In this document: piece by piece, positions 7,828-16,533 of the stretch
Numbering within the stretch: position 1 is the stretch's first letter
Layout of the letters: every line of letters begins with the position of its first letter
NCBI GenBank assembly: GCA_934725855.1
Contig: CAKVCL010000005.1
Coordinates: 62,001-126,000, forward strand
Source: an uncultured Cellulosilyticum sp.
GTDB lineage: Bacteria > Bacillota > Clostridia > Lachnospirales > Cellulosilyticaceae
Direction: 5' to 3'
Length of the DNA stretch: 64,000 nucleotides
Position numbers and translations under genes: made by a program
Notes under the pieces: model-generated
The model's input: only the letters and a program-made list of their open reading frames with translations
The model's database searches: none
What the model was told of the DNA's origin: nothing

Positions 7828-8484
7828 ATGAAACTATTTATAGATACAGCCAATACAGAAGAAATTCGCAAAGCAAATGATCTTGGTGTCATTTGTGGTG
7901 TAACAACTAATCCTTCACTTATTGCTAAAGAAGGACTTGTTTTTGAAGAGGTTATTAAAGAAATTGCATCTATTGTAGATGGACCAATTAGTGCTGAAGT
8001 GATTAGCTTAGAAGCAGATAAAATGGTTGAAGAAGCTATTGAACTTGCTAAAATACATCCTAATATTGTTATTAAAATTCCAATGACAACAGAAGGATTA
8101 AAAGCTACAAAAGTTTTAAGCAGTAAAGGCATCAAAACCAACGTTACATTAATTTTCTCTGCAGGACAAGCATTACTTGCTGCAAGAGCAGGTGCTACTT
8201 TCGTAAGCCCATTCGTTGGAAGATTAGATGATATTGGACAAAATGGTATGGATTTAGTAGCAGATATTGCTGAAATCTTTGATATCCACGGAATCACTAC
8301 AGAAATTATTGCTGCAAGTATCAGAAGCCCATTACATGTTATTGATGCAGCTAAAGCAGGAGCAGATATTGCAACTGTTCCATATAAAATTATTTTACAA
8401 ATGACAAAACATCCATTAACAGATAATGGTATTGAACGTTTTATGAAAGACTGGGAAGGTCTTACACAAAAGCTTAATTCATAG
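7828..8484 (+). CDS. tal: Transaldolase, small TalC/FSA subfamily
   Basis: 218 residues, the usual size of the short transaldolase / fructose-6-phosphate aldolase family. It begins [16 protein letters not shown] and continues [13 protein letters not shown], both family hallmarks. The Schiff-base lysine lies in NIVIKIPMT, and [13 protein letters not shown] and IIAASIRSP follow as expected. It probably works as a transaldolase in the non-oxidative pentose phosphate pathway; fructose-6-phosphate aldolase activity cannot be excluded from sequence. GAGGAG lies 9 bases upstream of the ATG, and an extended -10 (TGGTATAAT) near 7791-7799 may be its promoter. Monocistronic, ending in a terminator. Confidence 0.93.
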   Translation: MKLFIDTANTEEIRKANDLGVICGVTTNPSLIAKEGLVFEEVIKEIASIVDGPISAEVISLEADKMVEEAIELAKIHPNIVIKIPMTTEGLKATKVLSSKGIKTNVTLIFSAGQALLAARAGATFVSPFVGRLDDIGQNGMDLVADIAEIFDIHGITTEIIAASIRSPLHVIDAAKAGADIATVPYKIILQMTKHPLTDNGIERFMKDWEGLTQKLNS

Positions 8485-8526
8485 AAGAAATTTGTCTATG
8501 GAGTTATAAATCATATGTAAATGGAC

Positions 8527-8573
8527 AAATAAGGGAACAGCGTAGTCATTTTACTATGCTTTCCCTTATTTTG
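8527..8573 (+). terminator. Rho-independent terminator
   Basis: Long stem with AAATAAGGGAA and TTCCCTTATTT as outer arms, an inner AGCGTAG/CTATGCT pairing, and a T-rich end; it follows the transaldolase gene. Confidence 0.8.
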
Positions 8574-8685
8574 CGTGTCAGTAAAATATGTAAGAGGTTA
8601 TTAAAAAAATGGATGTATTAAGATTCGTATATATGAGTTGTATAATAGGTAGAATATTAATAGACAATGAAAAGGAGATAAGGTT

Positions 8686-8991
8686 ATGGTAAAACATATT
8701 GTTATGTGGAAAGTAAAGGAACATGAGGTACATGGAACAAAAGAAGAAGTTATGCATAAAATAAAAAAGGGGTTAGAAGGTCTAAAAGGAAAAATTGATG
8801 GATTAGAAGAAATTGAAGTGGGCATCAATTTTAATGCCTCTGATGCAGCATTTGATGTGGTATTAAATTCTGTTTTTACGAGTAAAGAAGCATTAGAAGG
8901 TTATCAAAATCATCCTAAACATTTAGAAGTAGCTAATGGATTAGTCAGACAAGTTGCAACTTCTAGGGTAGTAGTAGATTATGTCATTTAA
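8686..8991 (+). CDS. Dabb-family (stress-responsive alpha/beta barrel) protein
   Basis: 101 residues covering a single dimeric alpha/beta-barrel (Dabb) domain. It starts MVKHIVMWKVKE, has a helix with KKGLEGLKGKIDGLEEIEVG, then VVLNSVFTSKEALEGYQNHPKHLEVA, and ends RVVVDYVI, the family strand-helix-strand order with the conserved Y-x-x-H-P-x-H segment. Members are small dimers of mostly unknown activity; some act on polyketides or in stress responses. AAGGAG lies 10 bases before the ATG. It stands alone, upstream of the DnaA-box region. Confidence 0.85.
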   Translation: MVKHIVMWKVKEHEVHGTKEEVMHKIKKGLEGLKGKIDGLEEIEVGINFNASDAAFDVVLNSVFTSKEALEGYQNHPKHLEVANGLVRQVATSRVVVDYVI

Positions 8992-9105
8992 TGCATATTA
9001 ATTAATAACATATGCTTGATATAATAACAAAAAATGTAAATAAAACGATAATTATTGTTAATATATGTGGGATTAAGTTGAAATATCAACATATCAACTA
9101 ACAAA

Positions 9106-9237
9106 ATATCCACATATTAAATGAGAACAAATATAGTAAAATCAAGTTATGCACAAAGTTATACACATTATCCACAGGATACCTTGAGGTGTAATAGAAC
9201 TGTAATGTTAGTTAATTTCTTATGAAGCTGTGGATAA
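9106..9237. promoter_or_regulatory. Cluster of DnaA boxes
   Basis: Three perfect TTATNCACA boxes run in tandem on the plus strand: TTATGCACA (9147-9155), TTATACACA (9159-9167) and, directly abutting, TTATCCACA (9168-9176). A fourth perfect box is inverted (TGTGGATAA, 9229-9237), and a one-mismatch box ATATCCACA lies at 9106-9114. The flanks are very AT-rich. No dnaA, dnaN, rpmH or gidA is nearby, so this resembles a DnaA-titrating or regulatory cluster rather than the main origin. Confidence 0.75.
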
Positions 9238-9292
9238 ATGTTAAATGTAATGAGTTTCAATGAGTTATAAAAAATGCCTTAGAAAGTATAAA

Positions 9293-9315
9293 CAATAATA
9301 AAAATTTTATTATTG
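9293..9315. repeat. 23-bp palindrome overlapping the -35 of the next gene
   Basis: CAATAATAAAA and TTTTATTATTG form perfect 11-bp arms around one central base. The right arm overlaps the -35 hexamer of the amino acid transporter promoter, the position expected of a repressor operator. It could also be chance in AT-rich DNA. Confidence 0.5.
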
Positions 9316-9341
9316 ACTAATAATTTATAAGGGTGTATATT
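9313..9341 (+). promoter_or_regulatory. Predicted sigma-A promoter of the amino acid ABC operon
   Basis: TTGACT and TATATT are separated by 17 bases, 40 bases upstream of the lipoprotein start codon. Confidence 0.6.
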
Positions 9342-9380
9342 TATTCATATCGATAAAGAAATGCACAAGGAGTGAATGAT

Positions 9381-10220
9381 ATGAAGAAATTAGTTAAATT
9401 ATTAAGTATAGTAAGTGCTAGTGTTTTAGCATTAGGATTGATGGTAGGATGTGGCTCAAGTGAAACTGCTACTTCTAATACACAAGATACCGTAGCAAAA
9501 GAGGAAGCTAGTACAGAAGAATCAGCAGCAGAAGCGACTACTAATGATGGTGGGGTAATCATCATGGGAACGAATGCAGAATTTGAACCCTTTGAATATA
9601 GAGAAAATGGAACAGATATAGCAGGGTTTGATGTGGAGATTGCAAAGAAAGTAGCAGAAAAATTAGGCAAAGAACTTAAAATTGAAGATATGGCATTTGA
9701 CTCATTAATTATGGCATTAAATAGTGATAAAATTAATTTTATTGCAGCAGGTATGACAGCAACAGATGAACGTAGAACTCAAGTTGATTTCTCTGATTCT
9801 TATTTTAAATCTAAACAAGTTGTCATTGTAAAAGCAGATAATACAGATATTAACACAGCAGATGATTTAGTAGGTAAAAAGGTTGGTGTACAATTAGGAA
9901 CAACAGGTGACCTATTTGTAAGTAGTACAGATGGCATTGAAAGTGTATCTCAATTCCCTACAGGAACTCAAGCTGTAATGGATTTAAAAAATGATAAAGT
10001 AGATGCTGTTGTTATTGATGCTGAGCCAGCTAAAAAAATGACAGAGGGTCAAAGTGATTTAAAAATTTTAGATGCACCATTTGTTGAAGAAGAATATGCA
10101 ATTGCTGTTAAAAAAGGTGATACAGAATTATTACAAGCTATAAATGATACTTTGGCAGAAATCAAAGCTGACGGTACATATGATACAATTTATGGTCAAT
10201 TCTTTGGTACAGCTGAATAA
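9381..10220 (+). CDS. Amino acid ABC transporter, substrate-binding lipoprotein
   Basis: 279 residues. A lipoprotein signal (LALGLMVGCGSS) puts the lipidated cysteine near residue 24, followed by a Ser/Thr/Glu-rich linker. From about residue 55 it is a family-3 solute-binding domain: MGTNAEFEPFEYRENGTDIA, GFDVEIAKKVAEKLG, DSLIMALNSDKINFIAAGMT and DFSDSYF. These are polar or basic amino acid receptors (HisJ/GlnH type); the exact ligand cannot be read from sequence. An in-frame GTG three codons upstream lies inside the ribosome binding site, so the ATG after AAGGAG with 8-base spacing is used. A terminator separates it from the permease, giving more binding protein than membrane parts if it is partly read through. 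Confidence 0.92.
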   Translation: MKKLVKLLSIVSASVLALGLMVGCGSSETATSNTQDTVAKEEASTEESAAEATTNDGGVIIMGTNAEFEPFEYRENGTDIAGFDVEIAKKVAEKLGKELKIEDMAFDSLIMALNSDKINFIAAGMTATDERRTQVDFSDSYFKSKQVVIVKADNTDINTADDLVGKKVGVQLGTTGDLFVSSTDGIESVSQFPTGTQAVMDLKNDKVDAVVIDAEPAKKMTEGQSDLKILDAPFVEEEYAIAVKKGDTELLQAINDTLAEIKADGTYDTIYGQFFGTAE

Positions 10221-10257
10221 TGCCTGATTAGTAATAAAGGAATTTGAATGAAGTAAT

Positions 10258-10304
10258 AAAAAGACCTTAAGACAAGTAGAAAAAAGCTTATCTTAAGGTC
10301 TTTT
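10258..10304 (+). terminator. Rho-independent terminator between binding protein and permease
   Basis: Stem AAAAGACCTTAAGA / TCTTAAGGTCTTTT with a long loop and T run. Its place inside the transporter locus suggests partial termination that sets the ratio of binding protein to permease. Confidence 0.8.
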
Positions 10305-10425
10305 GTATGAAAATAAAACGTAAGATATAAAATTTGAATCATTATACAATAATGTGACAAAATATTGTATAATAGTCAAGAGAATGCTTGAGACACATTT
10401 ATGTTTACAAAAAGGAGGAGAAATA

Positions 10426-11166
10426 TTGGAAGATTTTTGGATTAAGCTTTTGGGTCAACAGACAGTAGATTTTTATAAGATTTTTGCAGCTAACAAATAT
10501 TATGTAGTGATTTGGGAAGGCTTAAAATGGACATTAGGGCTTACAGCTATTGCTTTAGCTATTGGTTTAGTGATTGGTGTTTTGATAGCACTCATTCAAA
10601 TTACAGAGATTCGCAGAAAAAATGGTGTACTAAATGCAATCAGTGTCTATGGACTTAAGTTTTTAAAGTGGATTACCAGTTTGTATATTTATATTATTAG
10701 AGGAACCCCTTCAGCACTGCAAATAGTGCTAATGTGGACAGTCGTATTTGCGACAAGTAGTTTGCCTAGAATTGTCATTGGTGGGATTGCATTTGGAATT
10801 AATAGTGGGGCCTATATGGCAGAACTAATCCGTGCAGGAATTCAAGGAATTGATAAAGGGCAAACGGAAGCAGGTCGTTCATTAGGGCTTAGTTATGTAT
10901 CCACTATGAGATATATTATTTTACCTCAAGCATTTAAACAAATGCTTCCAGCGATGGTAAGTGAATTTATTTGCTTAATCAAGGAAACGGCTATTATTGG
11001 ATTTATTGGTGGATTAGATTTAATGAAGGCGCAAAGTATTATTCAAAGTAGAACCTATAATGCATTGCAGCCTTTATTAATGGTTGGGTTATGCTATCTT
11101 ATTTTGACTAGTGTATTAACATTTTTCATGAAGCGTTTGGAAAAGAAGTTAAATAAAAGCAGATAG
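10426..11166 (+). CDS. Amino acid ABC transporter permease, HisM/GlnP family
   Basis: 246 residues, with about five transmembrane helices and the inner-membrane binding-protein-dependent transport signature: [16 protein letters not shown] in the middle and [20 protein letters not shown], whose EAA loop (AGRSLGLSY...ILPQAFK) contacts the ATPase. It forms the membrane channel for the lipoprotein upstream. The start chosen is TTG, because AAAGGAGGAG lies right before it; the in-frame ATG 24 codons upstream has no ribosome binding site. The ATPase gene follows after 10 bases. Confidence 0.92.
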   Translation: MEDFWIKLLGQQTVDFYKIFAANKYYVVIWEGLKWTLGLTAIALAIGLVIGVLIALIQITEIRRKNGVLNAISVYGLKFLKWITSLYIYIIRGTPSALQIVLMWTVVFATSSLPRIVIGGIAFGINSGAYMAELIRAGIQGIDKGQTEAGRSLGLSYVSTMRYIILPQAFKQMLPAMVSEFICLIKETAIIGFIGGLDLMKAQSIIQSRTYNALQPLLMVGLCYLILTSVLTFFMKRLEKKLNKSR

Positions 11167-11176
11167 GAGAACCGAT

Positions 11177-11899
11177 ATGATTAAAGTTGAAAATTTACAT
11201 AAGAAATTTGGGGATATAGAAGTATTGCGTGGCATTAATGACTACGTGGATAAAGGTGAAGTGGTCGTTATCATTGGTCCATCTGGTTCAGGAAAATCGA
11301 CTTACTTGCGTTGTATTAATCAAATGGAAGAACTCACAAGTGGTAAGATTTTAATTGACAATGAGGATATTACGGATGCAAAAGTAAATATCAATGAAGT
11401 AAGACAGAAAGTAGGAATGGTTTTTCAACACTTTAATTTATTTCCACATATGACAGTATTACAAAATATTACTTTGGCACCAATGAAAATAAAGAAGATT
11501 CCTAAAGAGCAAGCTGAGAAAGAAGCCTATATATTACTTGAAAAAGTAGGGCTTAAGGAAAAAGCAAATGAATACCCTAGTAAATTATCAGGTGGTCAAA
11601 AACAACGTATAGCTATTGCTAGAGCACTTGCTATGAAGCCAGAAGTCATGCTTTTTGATGAACCTACCTCTGCACTAGACCCTGAAATGGTAAAAGAAGT
11701 ATTACAGGTTATCAAAGAATTAGCTGATGAAGGCATGACCATGATGATTGTTACTCATGAAATGGGATTTGCAAAAGAAGTCGGAACAAGATTACTCTTT
11801 ATTGATCAAGGTAATATTATTGAGCAAGGCAAACCAAAAGATATTTTTGAATCACCAAAAGAAGAACGTACAAAAAGTTTTTTAAGCAAAGTATTATAA
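11177..11899 (+). CDS. Amino acid ABC transporter ATP-binding protein, GlnQ/HisP type
   Basis: 240 residues, the normal length. Walker A is GPSGSGKST, the Q-loop is [16 protein letters not shown], the ABC signature is LSGGQKQR, Walker B is [16 protein letters not shown], and the switch histidine is in VTHEMGFA. This is the polar amino acid family ATPase that drives the permease encoded just upstream. AGGAGA lies before the ATG, and a bidirectional terminator ends the operon. Confidence 0.95.
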   Translation: MIKVENLHKKFGDIEVLRGINDYVDKGEVVVIIGPSGSGKSTYLRCINQMEELTSGKILIDNEDITDAKVNINEVRQKVGMVFQHFNLFPHMTVLQNITLAPMKIKKIPKEQAEKEAYILLEKVGLKEKANEYPSKLSGGQKQRIAIARALAMKPEVMLFDEPTSALDPEMVKEVLQVIKELADEGMTMMIVTHEMGFAKEVGTRLLFIDQGNIIEQGKPKDIFESPKEERTKSFLSKVL

Positions 11900-11904
11900 T
11901 AAGC

Positions 11905-11949
11905 AAAAAAAAGACCGTTGGACTAAATTAAGTCACAACGGTCTTTTTC
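11905..11949. terminator. Bidirectional rho-independent terminator
   Basis: AAAAAGACCGTTG / CAACGGTCTTTTT, with inner GACT/AGTC pairing, between the converging ATPase and GGDEF genes; it overlaps the 3' end of the latter. Confidence 0.88.
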
Positions 11950-14217
11950 TTGTTCTAGTAGTTTTAATCGTTCTTTTTTTGCACGTTTTGTATCATATAA
12001 AATTTTATCTGCTCGTGATAAGAGGTATTCAAGAGAATCTATGTCATCTTTGGAATAGTAAATGCCACCAATTGAAATGCTTAGTTTATAGGGCTTTTGA
12101 TGGATGGTGTTAAATTCAGTGCATAGTCTATCCACTGTGTGGGTAACTTCTTCTAAATAATCAATACTTTGTCCGGTAGAGAGGATAACAAATTCATCCC
12201 CACCGATACGACCAATAATCTCATGATGACAAAAAGCCTTTTTTAAGATACGACTCATTTGGATGATGGCAAAGTCCCCTTCATGATGACCAAAGGTATC
12301 ATTAATCGTTTTAAGTCCGTCCATATCTGCATAAAAAAGAATTCCTCCCTGATGTTCTGTGAGTGAAAAAGCATATCGGTCTTCAGCAAAATTAAAAAAG
12401 CCACGCCTGTTAAGTAGGTTAGTCATTTCATCTGTTTGAGAAAGCGTTTCTAATTTACTTTCTACTTGCTTTTGAGCAGTAAAGGAGGAGGTGAGTTTTA
12501 AAGCACATCCAAGTTCAACGGTTAAGTTATCAATCAGAGTATAGTTATCACAATCCATTTCAAAAACAACAACCCCAAGCTGTTCATTACCAAAAAAGAT
12601 AGGATGGATACAAGAGGTATAATTTTCAGTATGTTTTTCAAACCCATAGAAAGCAATTTCATTGGCATTTACTTTACAAGGGAGCAAGTCTGGGTTAATA
12701 ATCTGACCTTTTATATAACCCATGTAAAGATCAATATCATCAGGCATTTCCCATTCATCAGATAGATTATGCGTGATACCTTTAGGGTATAAGTAAATCA
12801 GGCAACTTGTAATACCAGCCTCTATAAGAGAGGGGATAATGGATTGAAGCTGCTGTTCTTTATTACTAATGTTATTGGTGATTGTAGTGAGAAATTGTCT
12901 GGTGAAATTAAAATGATTGTTAAGTTTTTCGCTTTGAAGCGAGTAATAGTCTAGCAAGTAATTGAATAGTGAATGACTAATCTTACTAAATAATTTATCA
13001 ATATAACGCAAGACAACTGGATTTTGAGATAAATGAAACAAATCATCCTTTAAGGAAGTCATGCAATTTTTTAGATTAAGTGCTAAATGAATAGTGTTTA
13101 GTTTGTCTTTTACAGAGACAAAAAAAGACTCCACGCAAGTTTGAACCGGTTTAAACTCATTAGGCGCTTGAAGTATAAGTTCATAACACTCTATTACAAA
13201 ATTGCGAATGGAAGATGTGATATCGGAATTGAGGGTTGGAAGACACTTTTGTAAAAAAGTATCTGCTAGCTGAACACTTTTTCCTTTTGGCATGGTGAGT
13301 GTAGAAAGTAAAGAACTATAAGGCATAATATGACAGCCGCAAGATTCTCTATAAGTGATGCGACTAGGAAGTAAAATATCTGTTGGAGAGTTACCTTTAA
13401 TCATGTCTAAGAGTAGTAAAACGGCTGAACGAGCCATTTGCTCTAAGGATTGTTCTATACTTGTTAGGCTAGGGACAGAATAGGCAGAGCTAGGAATATC
13501 GTCACAGCCTGTGACAATAATTTGTTCCGGAATCAGAATGCCTCTTTTTTTGAGTTCTGACATAATCGTAAGTGCCATAGAATCATTGGCACAAACAATC
13601 GCATCGATATCAAGTTTTTTTTCATCTAAGAACGTATGAACAGCATCTTTGACGGATACAGGCGTAAAATCACCTGTATAGACATAGTCAGAGCGATAAG
13701 CCATCTTATTCTCATCTAAAGCTGAGGTGTAGCCTAAATAACGGTCAAAAGCATCTCTGTTGCTGCTAGGACCTGAAACGAAAGCGATATTTTTTCGATT
13801 ATGTACATGAATTAAGTGATTAACCAGTTCTTTAAATATAGCCGTATTATTTGTATATACACTTGGTAAGTCAGGAATTTGAACGCCTAAACTCACCATA
13901 GGGATCGGTTTAAATTTTGAGTAAAAATTAGAGTAATCTGTTGAGTTCAAGAAGGATGCTAAAGTTCCTGAAGCCAAAATAATGCCATCAAGATGCTCTG
14001 AATGGGCAAAATTAAAAACAACATTACATTGATACTGATATTTATATTGTGAGAATGTAAAGTTAGGGTTTAAAGAACCGCCTAAAAAATTAATTAAATT
14101 GATATTTTCTTCTTGGGCAATTTTAGTAACCGTACCTGCTAATAGTGTGGAATATTCTAAGTTTGTTACAGTAGTAAAAAAACCTATAGTATATGGGACA
14201 TTATTGCAACCTAACAT
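11923..14217 (-). CDS. Diguanylate cyclase with LacI-type ligand-binding sensor domain
   Basis: 764 residues. Residues about 8-295 form a LacI/periplasmic-binding type I fold (YTIGFFTTVTNLEYSTLLAG, HLDGIILASG, NIAFVSGPSSNRDAFDRYLG, AIVCANDSMALTIM, VTGCDDIPSSAYSVPSLTSI). There is no helix-turn-helix, signal peptide or membrane segment, so sensing is cytoplasmic. A helical and GAF-like middle follows, then a GGDEF domain near residues 600-750 with intact GRIGGDEF at about 670. The product-inhibition I-site (RxxD) is replaced by CHHE, so feedback control is probably absent. It should make c-di-GMP in response to a small sugar-like ligand; the ligand is unknown. AAGGGG precedes the ATG. Monocistronic. 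Confidence 0.88.
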   Translation of the reverse strand: MLGCNNVPYTIGFFTTVTNLEYSTLLAGTVTKIAQEENINLINFLGGSLNPNFTFSQYKYQYQCNVVFNFAHSEHLDGIILASGTLASFLNSTDYSNFYSKFKPIPMVSLGVQIPDLPSVYTNNTAIFKELVNHLIHVHNRKNIAFVSGPSSNRDAFDRYLGYTSALDENKMAYRSDYVYTGDFTPVSVKDAVHTFLDEKKLDIDAIVCANDSMALTIMSELKKRGILIPEQIIVTGCDDIPSSAYSVPSLTSIEQSLEQMARSAVLLLLDMIKGNSPTDILLPSRITYRESCGCHIMPYSSLLSTLTMPKGKSVQLADTFLQKCLPTLNSDITSSIRNFVIECYELILQAPNEFKPVQTCVESFFVSVKDKLNTIHLALNLKNCMTSLKDDLFHLSQNPVVLRYIDKLFSKISHSLFNYLLDYYSLQSEKLNNHFNFTRQFLTTITNNISNKEQQLQSIIPSLIEAGITSCLIYLYPKGITHNLSDEWEMPDDIDLYMGYIKGQIINPDLLPCKVNANEIAFYGFEKHTENYTSCIHPIFFGNEQLGVVVFEMDCDNYTLIDNLTVELGCALKLTSSFTAQKQVESKLETLSQTDEMTNLLNRRGFFNFAEDRYAFSLTEHQGGILFYADMDGLKTINDTFGHHEGDFAIIQMSRILKKAFCHHEIIGRIGGDEFVILSTGQSIDYLEEVTHTVDRLCTEFNTIHQKPYKLSISIGGIYYSKDDIDSLEYLLSRADKILYDTKRAKKERLKLLEQEKDRCDLI

Positions 14218-14316
14218 TTATTTCAACCCCTTAAAAAGTAATGGTATAAAACAATGCAAATACATAGTTGATTATACAATATTTGTTGGTAAAAGTGTAG
14301 AGAGTACAAAAAGATA

Positions 14317-14345
14317 TTGACAACAACAGTGTATAGAGTTAATAT
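14317..14345 (+). promoter_or_regulatory. Predicted sigma-A promoter of the GntR/ABC-2 operon
   Basis: TTGACA and TAATAT are separated by 17 bases, close to consensus. The copies of GTGTATAGA at 14329-14337 and 14348-14356 flank the -10. Confidence 0.75.
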
Positions 14346-14368
14346 CTGTGTATAGAATATAAACACAG
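14346..14368. promoter_or_regulatory. Inverted repeat, candidate YtrA-type operator
   Basis: CTGTGT and ACACAG form perfect 6-bp arms around 11 bases, directly downstream of the -10 and upstream of the GntR gene. A small GntR/YtrA protein bound here would block its own operon; autoregulation is typical of the family. Confidence 0.55.
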
Positions 14369-14404
14369 TTAAACACAAAATTCATACTAAATGGTAGGTG
14401 GAAA

Positions 14405-14779
14405 ATGAACATTTATATTATCTCAGATAGTTCATTACCTTTATATGAACAGATTATAAATCAAATAAAAGAACAGGTATTACAAGGAAAAATAGAGCAA
14501 GGGAGTGCGTTGCCTTCTATACGTATGATGGCAAAAGAGTTAAAGGTAAGTATTATTACTGTAAAGAGAGCCTATGAAGAACTGGAAACGGAGGGATTTA
14601 TTGAAACGGTACCAGGAAAAGGAACTTATGTTTCAATGAAGAATAGAGAACGCTTGAGAGAATTACAAATTAATCAGGTTGAAGAGCAAATAGAAAATAT
14701 AGTGAGTGTTGCCAAAAGTATTGATATGAGTTTAGAGGACGTACAAGAACGCGTTAAGATTTTTTATGAGGGGGTATAA
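14405..14779 (+). CDS. GntR-family transcriptional regulator, YtrA subfamily
   Basis: 124 residues. A winged helix-turn-helix fills residues 1-75 (LYEQIINQIKEQVLQGKIEQ, ALPSIRMMAKELKVS, TVKRAYEELETEGFIETVPG, GKGTYV), followed by a short helical tail of about 45 residues. The lack of a large effector domain is diagnostic of the YtrA subfamily, which controls ABC exporters encoded beside it. It is first in a three-gene operon with an ABC ATPase (3 bases downstream) and an ABC-2 permease, and probably represses it through the inverted repeat upstream of its start. Confidence 0.92.
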   Translation: MNIYIISDSSLPLYEQIINQIKEQVLQGKIEQGSALPSIRMMAKELKVSIITVKRAYEELETEGFIETVPGKGTYVSMKNRERLRELQINQVEEQIENIVSVAKSIDMSLEDVQERVKIFYEGV

Positions 14780-14782
14780 ACG

Positions 14783-15664
14783 ATGAGTAAAATTGTTTTC
14801 GATCATATTAAAAAGAAGTTAGGAGATTTTGAATTAAATATACCTCATTTAGAGATTATGGATGGTTATATAACAGGCTTTGTAGGGGAAAATGGTGCTG
14901 GCAAGACAACAACCATGAAATTAATACTAGATATGCTTATTCCTGATAGTGGCACTATTGAAATAGATGGTAAAAATGTAAAAGAAAATAGCACAGAAAT
15001 TAAGAAGGAAATAGGATATGTAGGAGATCCAACAGGCTTTCCAGAAGAAAGTAAGTTAAAAAACATAAAAAGAATGTATGCGCCTTTTTATGAAAAATGG
15101 GATGATAAACTTTTTGAAAGATATGCTCACAGATTTGGTTTAAAAATGGATTTAAAATATAAGGATTTATCTACAGGACAAAAGAAGCAGTTTGCCTTAG
15201 TAATGGCATTATCTCATAAACCAAGATTGATTCTTTTAGATGAGCCTACTTCAGGCTTAGATCCAGTTGTAAGGCAAGATATGTTAGATGTATTAATGGA
15301 ACATATGCAAGATGAAAAGGTATCTGTATTTTATTCTACCCACATTACTTCAGACTTAGAAAGAGCAGGAGATTATCTAGTATATATTAAAAAAGGAAAA
15401 ATTATTTTTAATAAGCCATTAGATGAACTTTTAGAAAACTACTGCCTTGTAAGGGGGCCAAAGGAATTATTTGGAGAAGAAATTAAAAAAGAGCTATTAG
15501 GGCTTAGAACTTCAAAATTCGGTGTGGAAGCTTTAGTAGAAAGTAGAAAATTAGCTGAGGAATTATTTGGAGAAGAAGTCGTGATGAGCAAACCTAGTAT
15601 AGAGGACATTATGATATTTTTATCAAATAGAGGGGGGCAAAGACATGATCGTACAAATTGTTAA
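14783..15664 (+). CDS. ABC transporter ATP-binding protein
   Basis: 293 residues. Walker A is GENGAGKTT, the signature motif is the variant LSTGQKKQ, Walker B is LILLDEPTSGLDP, and the switch histidine lies in FYSTHITSDLE. This CcmA-like type works with ABC-2 membrane proteins in exporters of peptides, lipids or antibiotics. The C-terminal 70 residues are an accessory extension. It starts three bases after the GntR gene and overlaps the permease gene by 20 bases, so the three are translationally coupled. Confidence 0.93.
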   Translation: MSKIVFDHIKKKLGDFELNIPHLEIMDGYITGFVGENGAGKTTTMKLILDMLIPDSGTIEIDGKNVKENSTEIKKEIGYVGDPTGFPEESKLKNIKRMYAPFYEKWDDKLFERYAHRFGLKMDLKYKDLSTGQKKQFALVMALSHKPRLILLDEPTSGLDPVVRQDMLDVLMEHMQDEKVSVFYSTHITSDLERAGDYLVYIKKGKIIFNKPLDELLENYCLVRGPKELFGEEIKKELLGLRTSKFGVEALVESRKLAEELFGEEVVMSKPSIEDIMIFLSNRGGQRHDRTNC

Positions 15665-16277
15665 GAAAGACTTTATTTATTTAATAACGTCTCTTAAGTC
15701 AACATTAGGGGTGATGTTAATTTTTTCTTTATTTATGCCAATGGCTAATATGGCTTTTGCATGTGTGATGCCAGCATTAGTTTGTTATTTGGGATTTTAT
15801 AGTTTAGTAGCTTATGAAGAACGTAATAAGTCTAACATATTTAATATGTCATTGCCCTTATCTAGACAAGATATATGTTTATCTAAATATATTGAAAGCA
15901 TCATTTTTATTATTTTCTCAAGTTTATTAGCTTTAATTGGAGTATGGATTGCTTATAAAAGTGCAACAAATGAAGTGAAATTTATAGATGTGAATATGCT
16001 TGTAGGCATGTTAAGTATTGGACTCATTTACAGCGCTGTGATGTTACCTTGTATTTTTTATTTTGGAACGTTAAGAGCACGATACGTATTGTTAGCGACT
16101 TATATAATCATTTTTGTTTTTGCTAACAATGTTAAAAATTCGGTGTTAGGTGAAGTGATGGGCAAGGTAACCAATATTTTTGGGGGTTCTTTAATTTTCA
16201 TATTGATAGGCTCTATTATTGTAATGGGAATATCTTATATGATTAGTATTCAGATTTGGGCAAGAAAAGAATTTTAG
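15645..16277 (+). CDS. ABC-2 type permease
   Basis: 210 residues, with about six hydrophobic segments and little soluble sequence: the ABC-2 membrane layout. LVAYEERNKSNIFNMSLPLS between helices 2 and 3 matches the conserved loop of the small clostridial YtrA-associated permeases. It forms the membrane part of the exporter with the ATPase whose gene overlaps it. The substrate is unknown; relatives export cell-envelope-active compounds. GGGGGG lies about 9 bases upstream of the ATG, inside the preceding gene. Confidence 0.85.
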   Translation: MIVQIVKKDFIYLITSLKSTLGVMLIFSLFMPMANMAFACVMPALVCYLGFYSLVAYEERNKSNIFNMSLPLSRQDICLSKYIESIIFIIFSSLLALIGVWIAYKSATNEVKFIDVNMLVGMLSIGLIYSAVMLPCIFYFGTLRARYVLLATYIIIFVFANNVKNSVLGEVMGKVTNIFGGSLIFILIGSIIVMGISYMISIQIWARKEF

Positions 16278-16291
16278 CCAAAAGTATGAAT

Positions 16292-16380
16292 AAAAAAGCA
16301 CTATATAAAAGGATATAATTAGGCAAAAGCATTTAATGTGTGTATTTTGTCTAATTGTAGACTATATATAGTGCTTTTTT
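16292..16380 (+). terminator. Long-armed rho-independent terminator
   Basis: Outer arms AAAAAAGCACTATATA / TATATAGTGCTTTTTT enclose a second, imperfect pairing of TAATTAGGCAAAA with TTTTGTCTAATT. The 89-base structure is larger than usual for this genome and ends the ABC-2 operon. Confidence 0.75.
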
Positions 16381-16533
16381 GTTGAAAAATGACATATAAT
16401 ACTTAACAGTATAAAAGGTATAATAATAGTACATAAGTTTTATTGGAGGGAGTTATATGATAAGATAAATAGTATACTCAAAAAGGTAAAAAAGAATATA
16501 ACTTGTTATGAAACGAAAGAAGAGGGAACATCA

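Noticed and set aside
9106..9237. Main chromosomal origin (oriC)
   Set aside because: The DnaA boxes fit, but dnaA, dnaN, rpmH, rnpA and gid genes are absent from the whole window, and gene direction does not switch there.
16381..16533. Cobalamin riboswitch or extra gene before hemC
   Set aside because: No B12 box is visible. A GGAGGGAG followed by ATG gives only a three-codon frame, and the longer open frame has no usable start.
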